A stretch of DNA of 64,000 bases from Streptosporangium canum (GCF_900113865.1 NZ_FOQY01000036.1:1-64000), one strand, 5' to 3'; positions 41,423-49,519 are shown, numbered from the stretch's first letter. Notes: a model not told the origin generated them from the letters alone. Translations and numbers: made by a program.

Positions 41423-41494
41423 TGTATGCAGATGATTGCCAAAAACCCGCTTATCTTCCATGATTAGCCGGAGAAACCCATAAGGATGTATACA
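41423..41494 (+). promoter_or_regulatory. Paired TGTATACA-like operators before the GntR gene
   Basis: TGTATGCA (41423-41430) and TGTATACA (41487-41494) are 64 bases apart. The second is a perfect palindrome that overlaps the ribosome site AAGGA and ends on the first base of the ATG start at 41494. Occupation would block transcription or early translation of the regulator gene, which is typical self-repression for FCD-type GntR proteins. Confidence 0.6.
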
Positions 41495-42117
41495 TGTCGA
41501 CAGTCGATGACCTTCGCGGCCTGATCCTCGTCGGCCGATACGCGTCAGGCGACCGGTTGGGCGAGGTCGAGCTGGCCGAGACGCTCGGCGTCAGCCGCAC
41601 CCCGGTCCGCGACGCGCTGCGACAGCTCCAGGCCGAGGGGCTCGTCGAGATCACCGCCAACAGGGGCGCCAAGGTCATGGAGTACCCCCGCGCCGACCTG
41701 GAGACGATCTTCGAGCTGCGGGCCGGGATCGAGGGCCTGGCCGCCCGGCGGGCCGCGACCACCGCGACCGAGCAGGACGCCGAACGGCTGCGCGAGGTGG
41801 CGGTGACCCTCGGGGAGCACGCCCGCCGCCACGACCTCGACGCGGTCTACCGGCTCAACGCCGAGTTCCACCAGACGCTGGTACGGCTCGGCGGCAGCGC
41901 CGTACTCGCCCAGTCGATCAGCTCGCTGGTCCACTCGCCCGTGCTGCTGCGCACCTACAGCGCCTTCGACGAGGAGGCCATGCGGCGCAGCGTCGACCAC
42001 CACATCGAGATCGCGGCGGCCGTGCGGGCGGGCGATCCGGACTGGGCCGAGGCGGTGATGCGCGCCCACCTGTTCTCGGCGCGCGCCTCGCTGCTCGGCC
42101 CGAGGGAGAGGCGTTGA
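41494..42117 (+). CDS. GntR-family regulator with FCD domain
   Basis: This 207-residue regulator of the FadR/VanR type starts at ATG 41494. The N-terminal winged helix reads GDRLGEVELAETLGVSRTPV, RDALRQLQAEGLVEI. The C-terminal all-helical FCD domain has Asp/His metal or ligand positions (LNAEFHQTLVRLGG and SVDHHIEIAAAVRAGD). FCD regulators bind organic acids or metals. TGTATACA-like sites before this gene and before the HMG-CoA-lyase-like gene suggest it controls both. Its stop runs into an IS605-end-like sequence and then a CoA-transferase gene. Confidence 0.94.
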   Translation: MSTVDDLRGLILVGRYASGDRLGEVELAETLGVSRTPVRDALRQLQAEGLVEITANRGAKVMEYPRADLETIFELRAGIEGLAARRAATTATEQDAERLREVAVTLGEHARRHDLDAVYRLNAEFHQTLVRLGGSAVLAQSISSLVHSPVLLRTYSAFDEEAMRRSVDHHIEIAAAVRAGDPDWAEAVMRAHLFSARASLLGPRERR

Positions 42118-42166
42118 CATCCTTCCCACGGCTGAAGACCGGGGTCCGCACGCTCAAGGAGAGGCG
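42115..42166 (+). repeat. IS200/IS605-end-like sequence (copy B)
   Basis: From the GntR stop TGA, the pattern tgacatccttcccac, ggctgaag, ccgggg, cacgct, caaggagagg runs to the next ATG. It aligns with copy A at 33345-33397 and resembles right ends of IS1341/IS605-type elements. No transposase, TnpA or TnpB gene is nearby. The 3' part provides the ribosome site of the CoA-transferase gene. Confidence 0.5.
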
Positions 42167-43363
42167 ATGAGAGGACTTCCCCTCGGCGACGTCCGCGTCG
42201 TCGAGCTCGGCCAGCTGCTCGCCGGGCCGTTCTGTGGCCAGTTGCTGGGCGACTTCGGCGCCGAGGTGATCAAGGTGGAGGACCCCGGCAGGGGCGACCC
42301 GATGCGGCAGTGGGGCAGGGAGAAGCCGTACGGGCAGTCGCTGTGGTGGCCGGTCGTCGCCCGCAACAAGAAGTCGGTCACCTGCGACCTGCGCACCGAG
42401 GAGGGCCAGGATCTGGTCAGGCGGCTCGTCGAGCGGGCCGACGTGCTGCTGGAGAACTTCCGGCCCGGCACGCTGGAGCGCTGGGGCATGTCGCCCGAGC
42501 GGCTGCACGAGCTCAACCCCCGGCTGGTCGTCACCCGCGTCACCGGTTTCGGCCAGACCGGCCCCTACGCCCCCCGCGCCGGATACGGCTCGATCGGCGA
42601 GGCCATGGGCGGCATCAGGCACGTCACCGGCGACCCCGACCGGCCGCCGTCGCGCACCGGGATATCGCTGGGCGACTCGCTGGCGGCCACCCACGCCTGC
42701 GTCGGCACGCTGGTGGCGCTGCACGAGCGGGAGCGCAGCGGGCGGGGCCAGGTCGTCGACTCGGCCATCTACGAGGCGGTGCTGGCGATGATGGAGTCGA
42801 TGCTGCCCGAATGGCAGCAGGCCGCCTACCAGCGCGAGCGCACCGGCCCCGTGCTGCCCAACGTCGCGCCCAGCAACGTCTACCCGACCGGGGACGGCGA
42901 CTCCATCCTCGTCGCCGCCAACCAGGACAGCGTCTTCTCCCGCCTGGCGGCCGTGATGGGCAGGCCGGAGCTGGCCGCCGACGAGCGATACGCCACCCAC
43001 GGCGCGCGCGGCGGGAACGCGGCCGAACTCGACGAGATCATCGCCGCCTGGACCGCGTCGATCCCCGCCGAGGACCTGCTCAGGGCACTGCACGAGGGCG
43101 GCGTTCCCGCCGGGCGCGTCTACACGGCCAAGGACATGTTCGAGGACCCGCACTTCGCCGCCCGCGAGGCCATCGTCCGCGTGCCGCACCCCGACTTCGG
43201 CGAGCTGGCCATGCAGAACGTCGTCCCCAAGCTCTCGGCCACCCCCGGCGGCGTCCGCACGGCGGGACCCGCGCTCGGCCAGCACAACGACGACGTCTAC
43301 CGGGGGCTGCTCGGCCTGACCGCCGAGGAGATCGCCGCCCTGTCGGCCGCGGGAATCATCTGA
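42167..43363 (+). CDS. CaiB/BaiF family III CoA-transferase (island copy 1)
   Basis: This 398-residue class III CoA-transferase starts at ATG 42167. Family segments are VVELGQLLAGPFCGQLLGDF, VIKVEDPGRGDPMR, ENFRPGTLERWG, the catalytic Asp in GISLGDSLAATHA, and QVVDSAIYEAVLAMMES. Members of this branch include succinyl-CoA:mesaconate and citramalate transferases, which fits the nearby PrpD, MaoC and HMG-lyase-like genes. Which acid and donor are used is not shown. It starts a long run of coupled genes that ends at 51077. Confidence 0.95.
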   Translation: MRGLPLGDVRVVELGQLLAGPFCGQLLGDFGAEVIKVEDPGRGDPMRQWGREKPYGQSLWWPVVARNKKSVTCDLRTEEGQDLVRRLVERADVLLENFRPGTLERWGMSPERLHELNPRLVVTRVTGFGQTGPYAPRAGYGSIGEAMGGIRHVTGDPDRPPSRTGISLGDSLAATHACVGTLVALHERERSGRGQVVDSAIYEAVLAMMESMLPEWQQAAYQRERTGPVLPNVAPSNVYPTGDGDSILVAANQDSVFSRLAAVMGRPELAADERYATHGARGGNAAELDEIIAAWTASIPAEDLLRALHEGGVPAGRVYTAKDMFEDPHFAAREAIVRVPHPDFGELAMQNVVPKLSATPGGVRTAGPALGQHNDDVYRGLLGLTAEEIAALSAAGII

Positions 43364-43377
43364 CACGAGGAGCCTCC

Positions 43378-43419
43378 ATGCGCCGTCCGCCCGTCCCCCG
43401 CTCCCCCGCCCGCGCATGA
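43378..43419 (+). CDS. Putative 13-codon leader peptide coupled to the amidase gene
   Basis: ATG 43378 follows a strong GAGGAG ribosome site and reads MRRPPVPRSPARA before TGA at 43417-43419, which overlaps the ATG of the next gene (43416) as ATGA. The amidase ATG itself has no ribosome site, so translation probably arrives through this Pro/Arg-rich mini-gene. A regulatory stall on its proline codons is possible but unproven. An alternative is that the amidase starts upstream in a way not seen. Confidence 0.5.
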   Translation: MRRPPVPRSPARA

Positions 43420-44102
43420 TCAGGGACCACGACGAGGTGTTCGGACGCTCCCTGCCGTTCGGGGAGCGGCCCGCGCTGATCCTCATCGACCTGATGCGCG
43501 CCTACTTCGAGCCCGGCGGCGAGCTGTTCCTGGGCTCCCGCGACTGCCTGGAGTCGGCGGCCCGGGTTCTGGCCGCCGCCCGTACGGCGGGCGTCCCGGT
43601 GATCCACACGCGGGTCGCGTTCGGCCCGGGCGGCGTGGACGGCGGGCTGTTCTTCCGCAAGGTCGCCCCGCTGCGCCACCTCGTCGGCGACGGGCCGCTC
43701 GGCCGGCTGATGCCCGAGGTGGCCCCCGGCCCGGAGGAGGTGGTGATCGTCAAGCAGTACGCCAGCGCCTTCTTCGGCACCACGCTCGCCTCGACGCTCA
43801 ACGCGCTGCGGGCCGACACTCTCGTCATCACGGGCGTGTCCACCAGCGGCTGCGTGCGCGCCAGCGCCGTCGACGCGGTGCAGCACGGCTTCGTGCCGAT
43901 CGTGGTCCGGCAGGCGGTCGGCGACCGCGCCCCCCGGCCGCACGAGGCCGGCCTGTTCGACATCCAGGCCAAGTACGGCGAGGTGTGGGACGAGGCGGCC
44001 GTGACGGAACGGCTCGGCGGGAGCGGCCTCCCTCAGGCCGTGACGGAACGGCTCGGCGGGGGCGGCCTCCCCCGGGCCGGGAACGGACCGCCGGCCGCAT
44101 GA
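43416..44102 (+). CDS. Isochorismatase-family cysteine hydrolase (amidase type)
   Basis: This 228-residue hydrolase has a complete cysteine-hydrolase triad: Asp25 in LILIDLM, Lys113 in IVKQYASAFFG and Cys146 in VSTSGCVRAS. The ADTLVITGVSTSGCVRASAVDA block is shared with N-carbamoylsarcosine amidases and maleamate amidohydrolases (NicF type), so hydrolysis of a half-amide such as a maleamate is likely. The last 30 residues are a 13-residue tandem repeat (AVTERLGG...) outside the fold, produced by a 39-bp DNA duplication. The stop overlaps the LLM oxidoreductase ATG. Confidence 0.92.
   Translation: MIRDHDEVFGRSLPFGERPALILIDLMRAYFEPGGELFLGSRDCLESAARVLAAARTAGVPVIHTRVAFGPGGVDGGLFFRKVAPLRHLVGDGPLGRLMPEVAPGPEEVVIVKQYASAFFGTTLASTLNALRADTLVITGVSTSGCVRASAVDAVQHGFVPIVVRQAVGDRAPRPHEAGLFDIQAKYGEVWDEAAVTERLGGSGLPQAVTERLGGGGLPRAGNGPPAA
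43998..44075 (+). repeat. 39-bp tandem duplication at the end of the amidase gene
   Basis: Bases 43998-44036 and 44037-44075 are near-identical copies (a few changes at the end of the second). The duplication adds 13 codons in frame to the C-terminus of the isochorismatase-family gene, just before the start of the next gene. Confidence 0.9.
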
Positions 44103-45100
44103 GGATCACCTACGGCCCCTGGGGCGAGACGCTCGGCGAGCTGGCCGCCGCAGCCAAGGCCGCCGAGGACGCGGGCGCCGAGGCGGTGTGGGTGCCCGAG
44201 CTGCACCGCAGCGCGACGGTGAGCGCCGCCGCGCTCGCCGGGGCCACCACCCGCGCCCGGGTCGGCACGGCCGTCGCCCTGGCCTTCACCCGCAGCCCGA
44301 TGACCCTCGCGCTGGAGGCGCTGGACCTGGACGAGCTGTCGGGCGGCCGGTTCGTCCTGGGCCTGGGCAGCGGCGTCCGCCGCCTCAACGAGGACTGGCA
44401 CGGCGTGCGCTGGGACAGGCCGGTGGCCCGGCTGCGCGAGACCGTCGCCGCGATCAGGGAATTCGTCGCGCGCTGCGGCACGGGGGAGCCGATCGACGCG
44501 CCGGGCCTGCTGATCAGGGGCTACCGGCGGCCCTTCCCCGCCGCCCGCGACCGCATCCCCGTCTACCTGGCGGCCGTCGGGCCCGCGATGACCCGCCTGG
44601 CGGCCGGGATCGGCGACGGCTGGATCTCGCACGAGCTGTGCTCGCCGGACTACCTGCGCGACCGGCTGCTGCCCCGGATCGGCGAGGGCCTGGCCGGGCG
44701 CGCGCGCTCCGATCTCGACGTCGTGGTCTCCGCCTGCTGCTCCATCGACGAGGACCCGAGGGCCGCCCGCCGCAGAGCCGCCGGAGGGGTCGGCTTCTAC
44801 GCCACCGTGCGCGCCTACGCCGGCCTCTTCGACTTCCACGGCCTGGCCGGGGAACAGGCCCGGGTGGTCGAGGCGTTCCGGAGCGGCTCGGGCGCCGGCG
44901 ACCTGGCCGGGGCCGTACCCGACCACATGGTCGGCGCCCTGACCCTGTCCGGCACGGCGCGGCAGGTCCGCGAGCGGCTCCGCGCCTACGAGGGGCTCGC
45001 CGACACGGTCAAACTCACCCCGCCCACCCACGGGATCCCCGCCGAGGAGACCCGCCACGCCCAGGACCGCATCATCGAGCTCATCGGAGACCTGACGTGA
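44099..45100 (+). CDS. LLM-class F420-type oxidoreductase
   Basis: This 333-residue TIM-barrel flavin or F420 oxidoreductase of the luciferase-like family starts at ATG 44099 (overlapping the previous stop). Typical segments are AEDAGAEAVWVPELHRSATV, TRSPMTLALEALDLDELSGGRFVLGLGSG, and IPVYLAAVGPAMTRLAAGIGDGW. In actinobacteria most such proteins use coenzyme F420. The nearest subgroup (Mer-like or monooxygenase) cannot be chosen by eye. In this operon a reduction of a double bond or carbonyl is the simplest idea. Confidence 0.92.
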   Translation: MRITYGPWGETLGELAAAAKAAEDAGAEAVWVPELHRSATVSAAALAGATTRARVGTAVALAFTRSPMTLALEALDLDELSGGRFVLGLGSGVRRLNEDWHGVRWDRPVARLRETVAAIREFVARCGTGEPIDAPGLLIRGYRRPFPAARDRIPVYLAAVGPAMTRLAAGIGDGWISHELCSPDYLRDRLLPRIGEGLAGRARSDLDVVVSACCSIDEDPRAARRRAAGGVGFYATVRAYAGLFDFHGLAGEQARVVEAFRSGSGAGDLAGAVPDHMVGALTLSGTARQVRERLRAYEGLADTVKLTPPTHGIPAEETRHAQDRIIELIGDLT

Positions 45101-46311
45101 GGCCGCTGGAAGACATTCGGATCATCAGCCTCGAACAGTACGGCGCGGGCCCCTTCGGCTCGCTGCACCTGGCCGACCTCGGCGCCGAGGTCATCAAGAT
45201 CGAGGAACCGCGTTCGGGCGGCGACGTCGGCCGCTACGTGCCGCCCTACGCCGACGGCGGGGACTCGCTCTTCTTCGAGGCCTTCAACCGCAACAAGCGG
45301 TCGCTGTCGCTGGACCTCGCCACCCCCGGCGGCCGCGAGGTGTTCGAGGACCTGGTGCGCGGCGCCGACGCGGTCTACTCCAACCTGCGCGGTGACGTGC
45401 CGCGGAGGATGGGCCTCACCTACGGGGCGCTCAAGCACCTCAACCCGCGCATCGTGTGCTGCTCGCTCACCGGCTTCGGCATGACCGGGCCGCGAGCGGC
45501 CGAACCCGGCTACGACTACATCCTGCAGGGCCTGGCCGGGTGGATGGACGTCACCGGCGAGCCCGAGGGGCCGCCGGCCAAGTCGGGCCTGTCGATGGTC
45601 GACTACTCCGGCGGGTTCGTCGCGGCGCTGGCCCTCATGGCGGGGCTGCACGCCGCCCGGCGCGACGGCGTGGGGACGGACTGCGACGTGTCGCTGTACG
45701 ACACGGCCGTCTCGCTGCTCACCTATCCCGGGGTCTGGCACCTCAACGCGGGCTACACCCCGGCGCGCACCCGGCACTCGGCGCACCCCTCGCTGGTCCC
45801 CTTCCAGGTCTTCGAGACCGCCGACGGCTGGATCGTGGTCGGCTGCGCCAAGGAGAAGTTCTGGCGGCGGCTCGCCGAGGCCGTCGGCCGTCCCGAGTGG
45901 GCGGGGCCGGACTCCCCCTACGGCACGTTCGCCCGGCGCGCCGAACGCGCCGGGGAGCTGCTTCCCCTGCTGGAGGAGATCTTCCGATCCCGTACGGCCG
46001 CGCGCTGGCTGGCCCTCCTCACCCCCGCCGGAGTGCCCTGCGGGCCGGTCAACACGGTCGAGCAGGCGCTCGCGGAGCCGCACACGGCCGCGCGCGACCT
46101 CGTCGTGGAGACCGAACACCCCCGTTACGGCACGCTCCGCAACCTGGCGTCCCCGGTGCGGGTCGGCGGGGAACGCCCCTCCTACCGCCGGGCTCCGCGC
46201 CGTGACGAGGACGCCGGCTACGTGCTGCGCGAGGTGCTCTCCTACGATGCCCCCCGGATCGCCGCCCTGCGGCGGGGCGGCGCCTTCGGGCCGCAGGAGC
46301 CGGCGCGATGA
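45097..46311 (+). CDS. CaiB/BaiF family III CoA-transferase (island copy 2)
   Basis: This 404-residue class III CoA-transferase starts at GTG 45097, overlapping the upstream stop. Landmarks are IRIISLEQYGAGPFGSLHLA, VIKIEEPRSGGDVGR, FEAFNRNKRSLSLDL, the catalytic Asp in SGLSMVDYSGGFVAAL, and a C-terminal LVVETEHPRYGTLRNLASPV. It is clearly different from the copy at 42167 (NRNKRS versus ARNKKS context and a longer C-terminus), so two acids may be activated or CoA recycled between pathway acids. The stop overlaps the MmgE/PrpD start. Confidence 0.95.
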   Translation: MRPLEDIRIISLEQYGAGPFGSLHLADLGAEVIKIEEPRSGGDVGRYVPPYADGGDSLFFEAFNRNKRSLSLDLATPGGREVFEDLVRGADAVYSNLRGDVPRRMGLTYGALKHLNPRIVCCSLTGFGMTGPRAAEPGYDYILQGLAGWMDVTGEPEGPPAKSGLSMVDYSGGFVAALALMAGLHAARRDGVGTDCDVSLYDTAVSLLTYPGVWHLNAGYTPARTRHSAHPSLVPFQVFETADGWIVVGCAKEKFWRRLAEAVGRPEWAGPDSPYGTFARRAERAGELLPLLEEIFRSRTAARWLALLTPAGVPCGPVNTVEQALAEPHTAARDLVVETEHPRYGTLRNLASPVRVGGERPSYRRAPRRDEDAGYVLREVLSYDAPRIAALRRGGAFGPQEPAR

Positions 46312-47666
46312 CCGTCGCGGCCGAGCTGGCCCGCTGGGCGCTGGACCTGCGGGGGGTCCCCGGCGACGCGGCCCCGGCGGTGCGGCGGCACCTGCTCGAC
46401 GGGCTGGGCGCCGCGGTGGCCGCGGCCCGGTCCGGAGCCGCGCGGCCGGCCGTCGACGTCGCGTCGGCGCTCGGCGGGCCGCCCGAGGCCACGATCATCG
46501 GCGTCGCCGGGAGGGTGGGCGCGCCGGCCGCCGCGCTGGCGAACGGCACGCTCGTCCACGCGCTCGACTTCGACGACACCCACGCCGGGGGCCTGGTGCA
46601 CGCGACCGCGCCCGTGCTGCCCGCCGTACTGGCCGTGGGAGAGGAGGTCGGCGCGAGCGGCGCCGAGGTCGCGGTCGCGCTGGCCGCCGGGCTGGAGACG
46701 ATCTGCAGGCTCGGCGCCGCCGTACCGCACGGCTTCCACGCGCGCGGCCTGCACGCCACCTCCGTCTGCGGGGTGTTCGCCGCGGCGCTGGCGGCCGCGC
46801 GGCTCTACCGGCTCCCGCCCGAGCAGGCGGTGAACGCCCTGGGCATCGCGGGCAGCCAGGCGGGCGGGCTGCTGGAGTCCGTCGGCACGGGCGCGTCCAC
46901 CAAGCAGCTGCACCCCGGTCTGGCCGCCCAGGGCGGGGTGCTGGCGGCGCGGCTGGCCGCCGCGGGAGCGACCGGGCCGGCGAGCGTGTTCGAGGGGCGC
47001 TACGGGCTGTACGGCGCGCTGGCCGGCCGGCCGGTCGGGGGCGCGGCCGTCCTGGCCGGGCTGGGGGAACGGTGGGAGCTGACCCGGATCACGATCAAGC
47101 CCTACCCGGTGTGCCAGCTCAGCCACGCCGCCCTGGACGCGGCCGTCAGGCTGCGCCCGAAGCTCGGCGGGCGCGACGTCGACGAGATCGTCGTCGAGAT
47201 CCATCCGGACGCGGCGCAGTTCGTGTGCGGGCCGGGCAGGGAACGGCCCGCCTCGGCGTACGCCGCCAAGTTCTCCCTGCCCTGGTGCCTGGCGGCGCTG
47301 CTCGTCGACGGCGCGCTGACCGTGGCGACCTTCGACGACCTGGACCGGCCCGAGGTGGTGGCGCTGGCCGCCAGGGTGCGCCACGAACCGGTCGATTTCG
47401 GCGGAGTCGCCGCCTGCCAGCCGGGCCGGGTGAGCGCCCTGCTCGCCGACGGCTCCCGGGTGGCGGCGGCGGTCGAGCACAGCGGCGGCGGGCCGGACGA
47501 TCCGGCCCTGGACGAGCTGGTGCGCGCCAAGGCCGCCGCCAACCTGGGGGACGAGACGATCGCCGCGACGGTCGACGAGCTGGAGCGCCTGCCCGACCTG
47601 ACATCCCTGATGGCCGCGTTGAGAGGACCCTATGACCGTTCACCTGCCCGCCGTACCCGGATATGA
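46308..47666 (+). CDS. MmgE/PrpD family protein (first)
   Basis: This 452-residue protein starts at ATG 46308. The family includes 2-methylcitrate dehydratase and cis-aconitate decarboxylase. Landmarks are NGTLVHALDFDDTHAGGLVHATAPV, the GAAVPHGFHARGLHATSVCGVFAAAL segment, and the TIKPYPVCQLSHAALDAAV block of the C-terminal domain. Reaction in this operon: dehydration, isomerisation or decarboxylation of a tricarboxylate or branched acid, not resolvable by eye. It overlaps the RidA-like gene by 35 bases. A second family member lies at 51.2 kb on the other strand. Confidence 0.93.
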   Translation: MTVAAELARWALDLRGVPGDAAPAVRRHLLDGLGAAVAAARSGAARPAVDVASALGGPPEATIIGVAGRVGAPAAALANGTLVHALDFDDTHAGGLVHATAPVLPAVLAVGEEVGASGAEVAVALAAGLETICRLGAAVPHGFHARGLHATSVCGVFAAALAAARLYRLPPEQAVNALGIAGSQAGGLLESVGTGASTKQLHPGLAAQGGVLAARLAAAGATGPASVFEGRYGLYGALAGRPVGGAAVLAGLGERWELTRITIKPYPVCQLSHAALDAAVRLRPKLGGRDVDEIVVEIHPDAAQFVCGPGRERPASAYAAKFSLPWCLAALLVDGALTVATFDDLDRPEVVALAARVRHEPVDFGGVAACQPGRVSALLADGSRVAAAVEHSGGGPDDPALDELVRAKAAANLGDETIAATVDELERLPDLTSLMAALRGPYDRSPARRTRI

Positions 47667-48669
47667 GGGTGCGGCGGCCCTGCTGGACACGGCGGGGCTC
47701 GCCGTGGGCGACCTCGTCCATGTCGTCGAATACGTCACCGCCGGGGCACTGGACGACTACGCGAGCGTGAGCGCGGCCCGGGAGGGGTTCCTCGGCGGGC
47801 ACGCCGTGCCGGTGGCGACCGTCGCGGTCGCGGGGCTCCTCGGGCCCGGCCCCTACGCGGTGGAGCTGACCGCCTTCCCCGGCGGCGGCGACCTGGTCGT
47901 CGCGCACCCCGACGCCGGTTTCCACCGGGGAAGCCTGCGCGTCGCCGGCGAGGTGGTCTACCTGCCGGGGATCCAGCCGTGCGACGCCGAGGGCCTGGTC
48001 CACGCGGGCGACTTCCGGGCCCAGTACCGATACTGCCTGGACCGGGCCGCGGAGCTGCTCAAGGCCGCCGGGCTGGGACCCGGCGCGCTGGTGCGGACCG
48101 TCGACTACACCGCGACCGCGACCCGGGCCCAATACCCCCGCTGCGGCCGCCCCCGCAGGGAGCTGCTCGGCGGCACCGGCGCCGACGGCCTGCCCGTCTT
48201 CCCCGGCGCGGCGGGAATCCTGGTGGACCGGCCCGTGCTGGCGGGCGCGATGGCCTCCCTGGACGCGCTCGGCTCGACCGCGCCGCCGCGTACGGTCAAC
48301 CCGGGGTGGAGCCGGTACGAGACGCTGACCTACCGGCCCGGTGTCGCGGCCGGGGACACGCTGTTCATGTCGGGCTTCGGGGCACTGGACCCGGCCACCC
48401 AGAAGGCGGTCTTCGACGGCGACCTGGCCGCCCAAGCCGAGTTCGTCTACGCGGGGATCACGGCGGTCCTCGCCGAGGCCGGGCTCCGCGGCGCGGACGT
48501 CGTGCGGCTGGTCGAGTACGTGACCCCCGCGGGCGTCGCCGCCCACCCGGACCTGGCCGCCCTCCGGACGCGCCACTTCGGCCGGGCGCCGGTCAGCGCG
48601 GTGGTCTGCTCGGCGCTGCTGCGCCCGGAGTTCCTGATCGAGGTCGTCCCGATGGCGGTGCGCCCGTGA
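47632..48669 (+). CDS. Triple RidA/YjgF-domain protein
   Basis: This 345-residue protein starts at ATG 47632, inside the end of the PrpD-like gene. It contains three RidA-like units: a first one (about 1-85) cut short at its N-terminus, a complete second (about 86-210, LRVAGEVVYLPGIQ, VRTVDYTAT, GILVDRPVLAGAM) and a complete third (about 220-345, AAGDTLFMSGFGALD, VRLVEYVT, EFLIEVVPMAV). RidA proteins are normally about 130 residues and form trimers that remove reactive enamines or imines; here one chain may fold as a pseudo-trimer. Imine removal would suit a nitrogen heterocycle pathway. Confidence 0.85.
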   Translation: MTVHLPAVPGYEGAAALLDTAGLAVGDLVHVVEYVTAGALDDYASVSAAREGFLGGHAVPVATVAVAGLLGPGPYAVELTAFPGGGDLVVAHPDAGFHRGSLRVAGEVVYLPGIQPCDAEGLVHAGDFRAQYRYCLDRAAELLKAAGLGPGALVRTVDYTATATRAQYPRCGRPRRELLGGTGADGLPVFPGAAGILVDRPVLAGAMASLDALGSTAPPRTVNPGWSRYETLTYRPGVAAGDTLFMSGFGALDPATQKAVFDGDLAAQAEFVYAGITAVLAEAGLRGADVVRLVEYVTPAGVAAHPDLAALRTRHFGRAPVSAVVCSALLRPEFLIEVVPMAVRP

Positions 48670-49142
48670 ACCTGCCCGTCGAGGAGATCAGGGAACTGGT
48701 CGGCAGGGAGGTCGCCTACACGGCGCCCGAGCCGCTGGGGCGGGCGGCGCTGCGCTACTTCGCGCTGGCGGTCGGCGACGACAACCCGCTCTACACCGAC
48801 GCCGGCCACGCCAGGGCGCACGGCTACCGGGACGTCGTCGCCCCGCCCACGCTGATCTGCGAGACCAACCAGTACGCCGGGCTGCCCATGGACGCCGACG
48901 GCTACGCGGGGCACTCCTGGCACCTCGACGTGCCGGGCGCCCGGCTGGTGCGCGGAGGCAACGACTACACCTTCCACCAGCCGGTCCACCCCGACGATGT
49001 GATCACCGCGACCTGGCGGATCGAGAGCGCCGAGGAGAAGGCGGGGAAGCTGTTCGTGATCTCCCGGGCCACCTACACCAACCAGCGGGGCGAACTGCTG
49101 GCGGTCAACGAGGAGACGCTGATCTACGTGGAGATCCCGTGA
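48666..49142 (+). CDS. MaoC-type dehydratase, N-terminal (FAS1) form
   Basis: This 158-residue hot-dog protein starts at GTG 48666 (overlapping the previous stop). It has the VGREVAYTAPEPLGRAALRYFALAVGDDNPLYTD opening in pieces and VAPPTLICETNQYAG; it lacks the catalytic Asp/His of full MaoC. GGNDYTFHQPVHPDDVI matches the FAS1-like dehydratase regulatory half. It is followed directly by a second MaoC gene with the catalytic motif, so the two probably make a heteromeric enoyl-CoA hydratase, as in mycobacterial HadA/HadB-type enzymes. Confidence 0.9.
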   Translation: MNLPVEEIRELVGREVAYTAPEPLGRAALRYFALAVGDDNPLYTDAGHARAHGYRDVVAPPTLICETNQYAGLPMDADGYAGHSWHLDVPGARLVRGGNDYTFHQPVHPDDVITATWRIESAEEKAGKLFVISRATYTNQRGELLAVNEETLIYVEIP

Positions 49143-49519
49143 AGGCCGGAGACGAGGTCCCGGCGCTGGAGCGCACGATCGGGGCGGCCGACATGATCGC
49201 CTACGCGGGGGCCACCTGGGACTGGCACCGGCTGCACCACGACGCCGCCTATCTCCGGGCCAGAGGGCTCGACCGCCCCGTGGTGGACGGGCAGCTGTTC
49301 GGCGCGCTCCTCGCCGAGCAGGTGCAGGACTGGCTCGGGCCGGACGCCCGGCTGCGGCGGCTGCGGTTCCGCCTGCTGTCCATGGTGTTCGCCGGGGAGA
49401 GCGTCCGGGTGACCGGCGTCGTCACCGGCGTCGAGGGGCCGCTGGTCACGGTCGAGCAGAAGGTGCTCGTCGCGGACCGGGTGGCGGCCGGCGGGACGGC
49501 CCAGGCGGTGCTGCCGTGA
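49139..49519 (+). CDS. MaoC-type enoyl-CoA hydratase
   Basis: This 126-residue hot-dog protein starts at GTG 49139, overlapping the previous stop. The catalytic pattern Asp-x4-His is visible as DWHRLHHD within YAGATWDWHRLHHDAAY, and PVVDGQLFGALLAEQVQDWL forms the central helix. It probably pairs with the preceding non-catalytic MaoC protein to hydrate a trans-2-enoyl-CoA. The stop overlaps the thiolase start, consistent with a beta-oxidation-like sequence. Confidence 0.92.
   Translation: MKAGDEVPALERTIGAADMIAYAGATWDWHRLHHDAAYLRARGLDRPVVDGQLFGALLAEQVQDWLGPDARLRRLRFRLLSMVFAGESVRVTGVVTGVEGPLVTVEQKVLVADRVAAGGTAQAVLP

Noticed and set aside
36043..41463. Very long plus-strand open frame of about 1800 codons
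   Set aside because: It crosses many well-supported genes in another frame, its translation is Arg/Pro/Ala-rich without family motifs, and GC-rich DNA produces such shadow frames.
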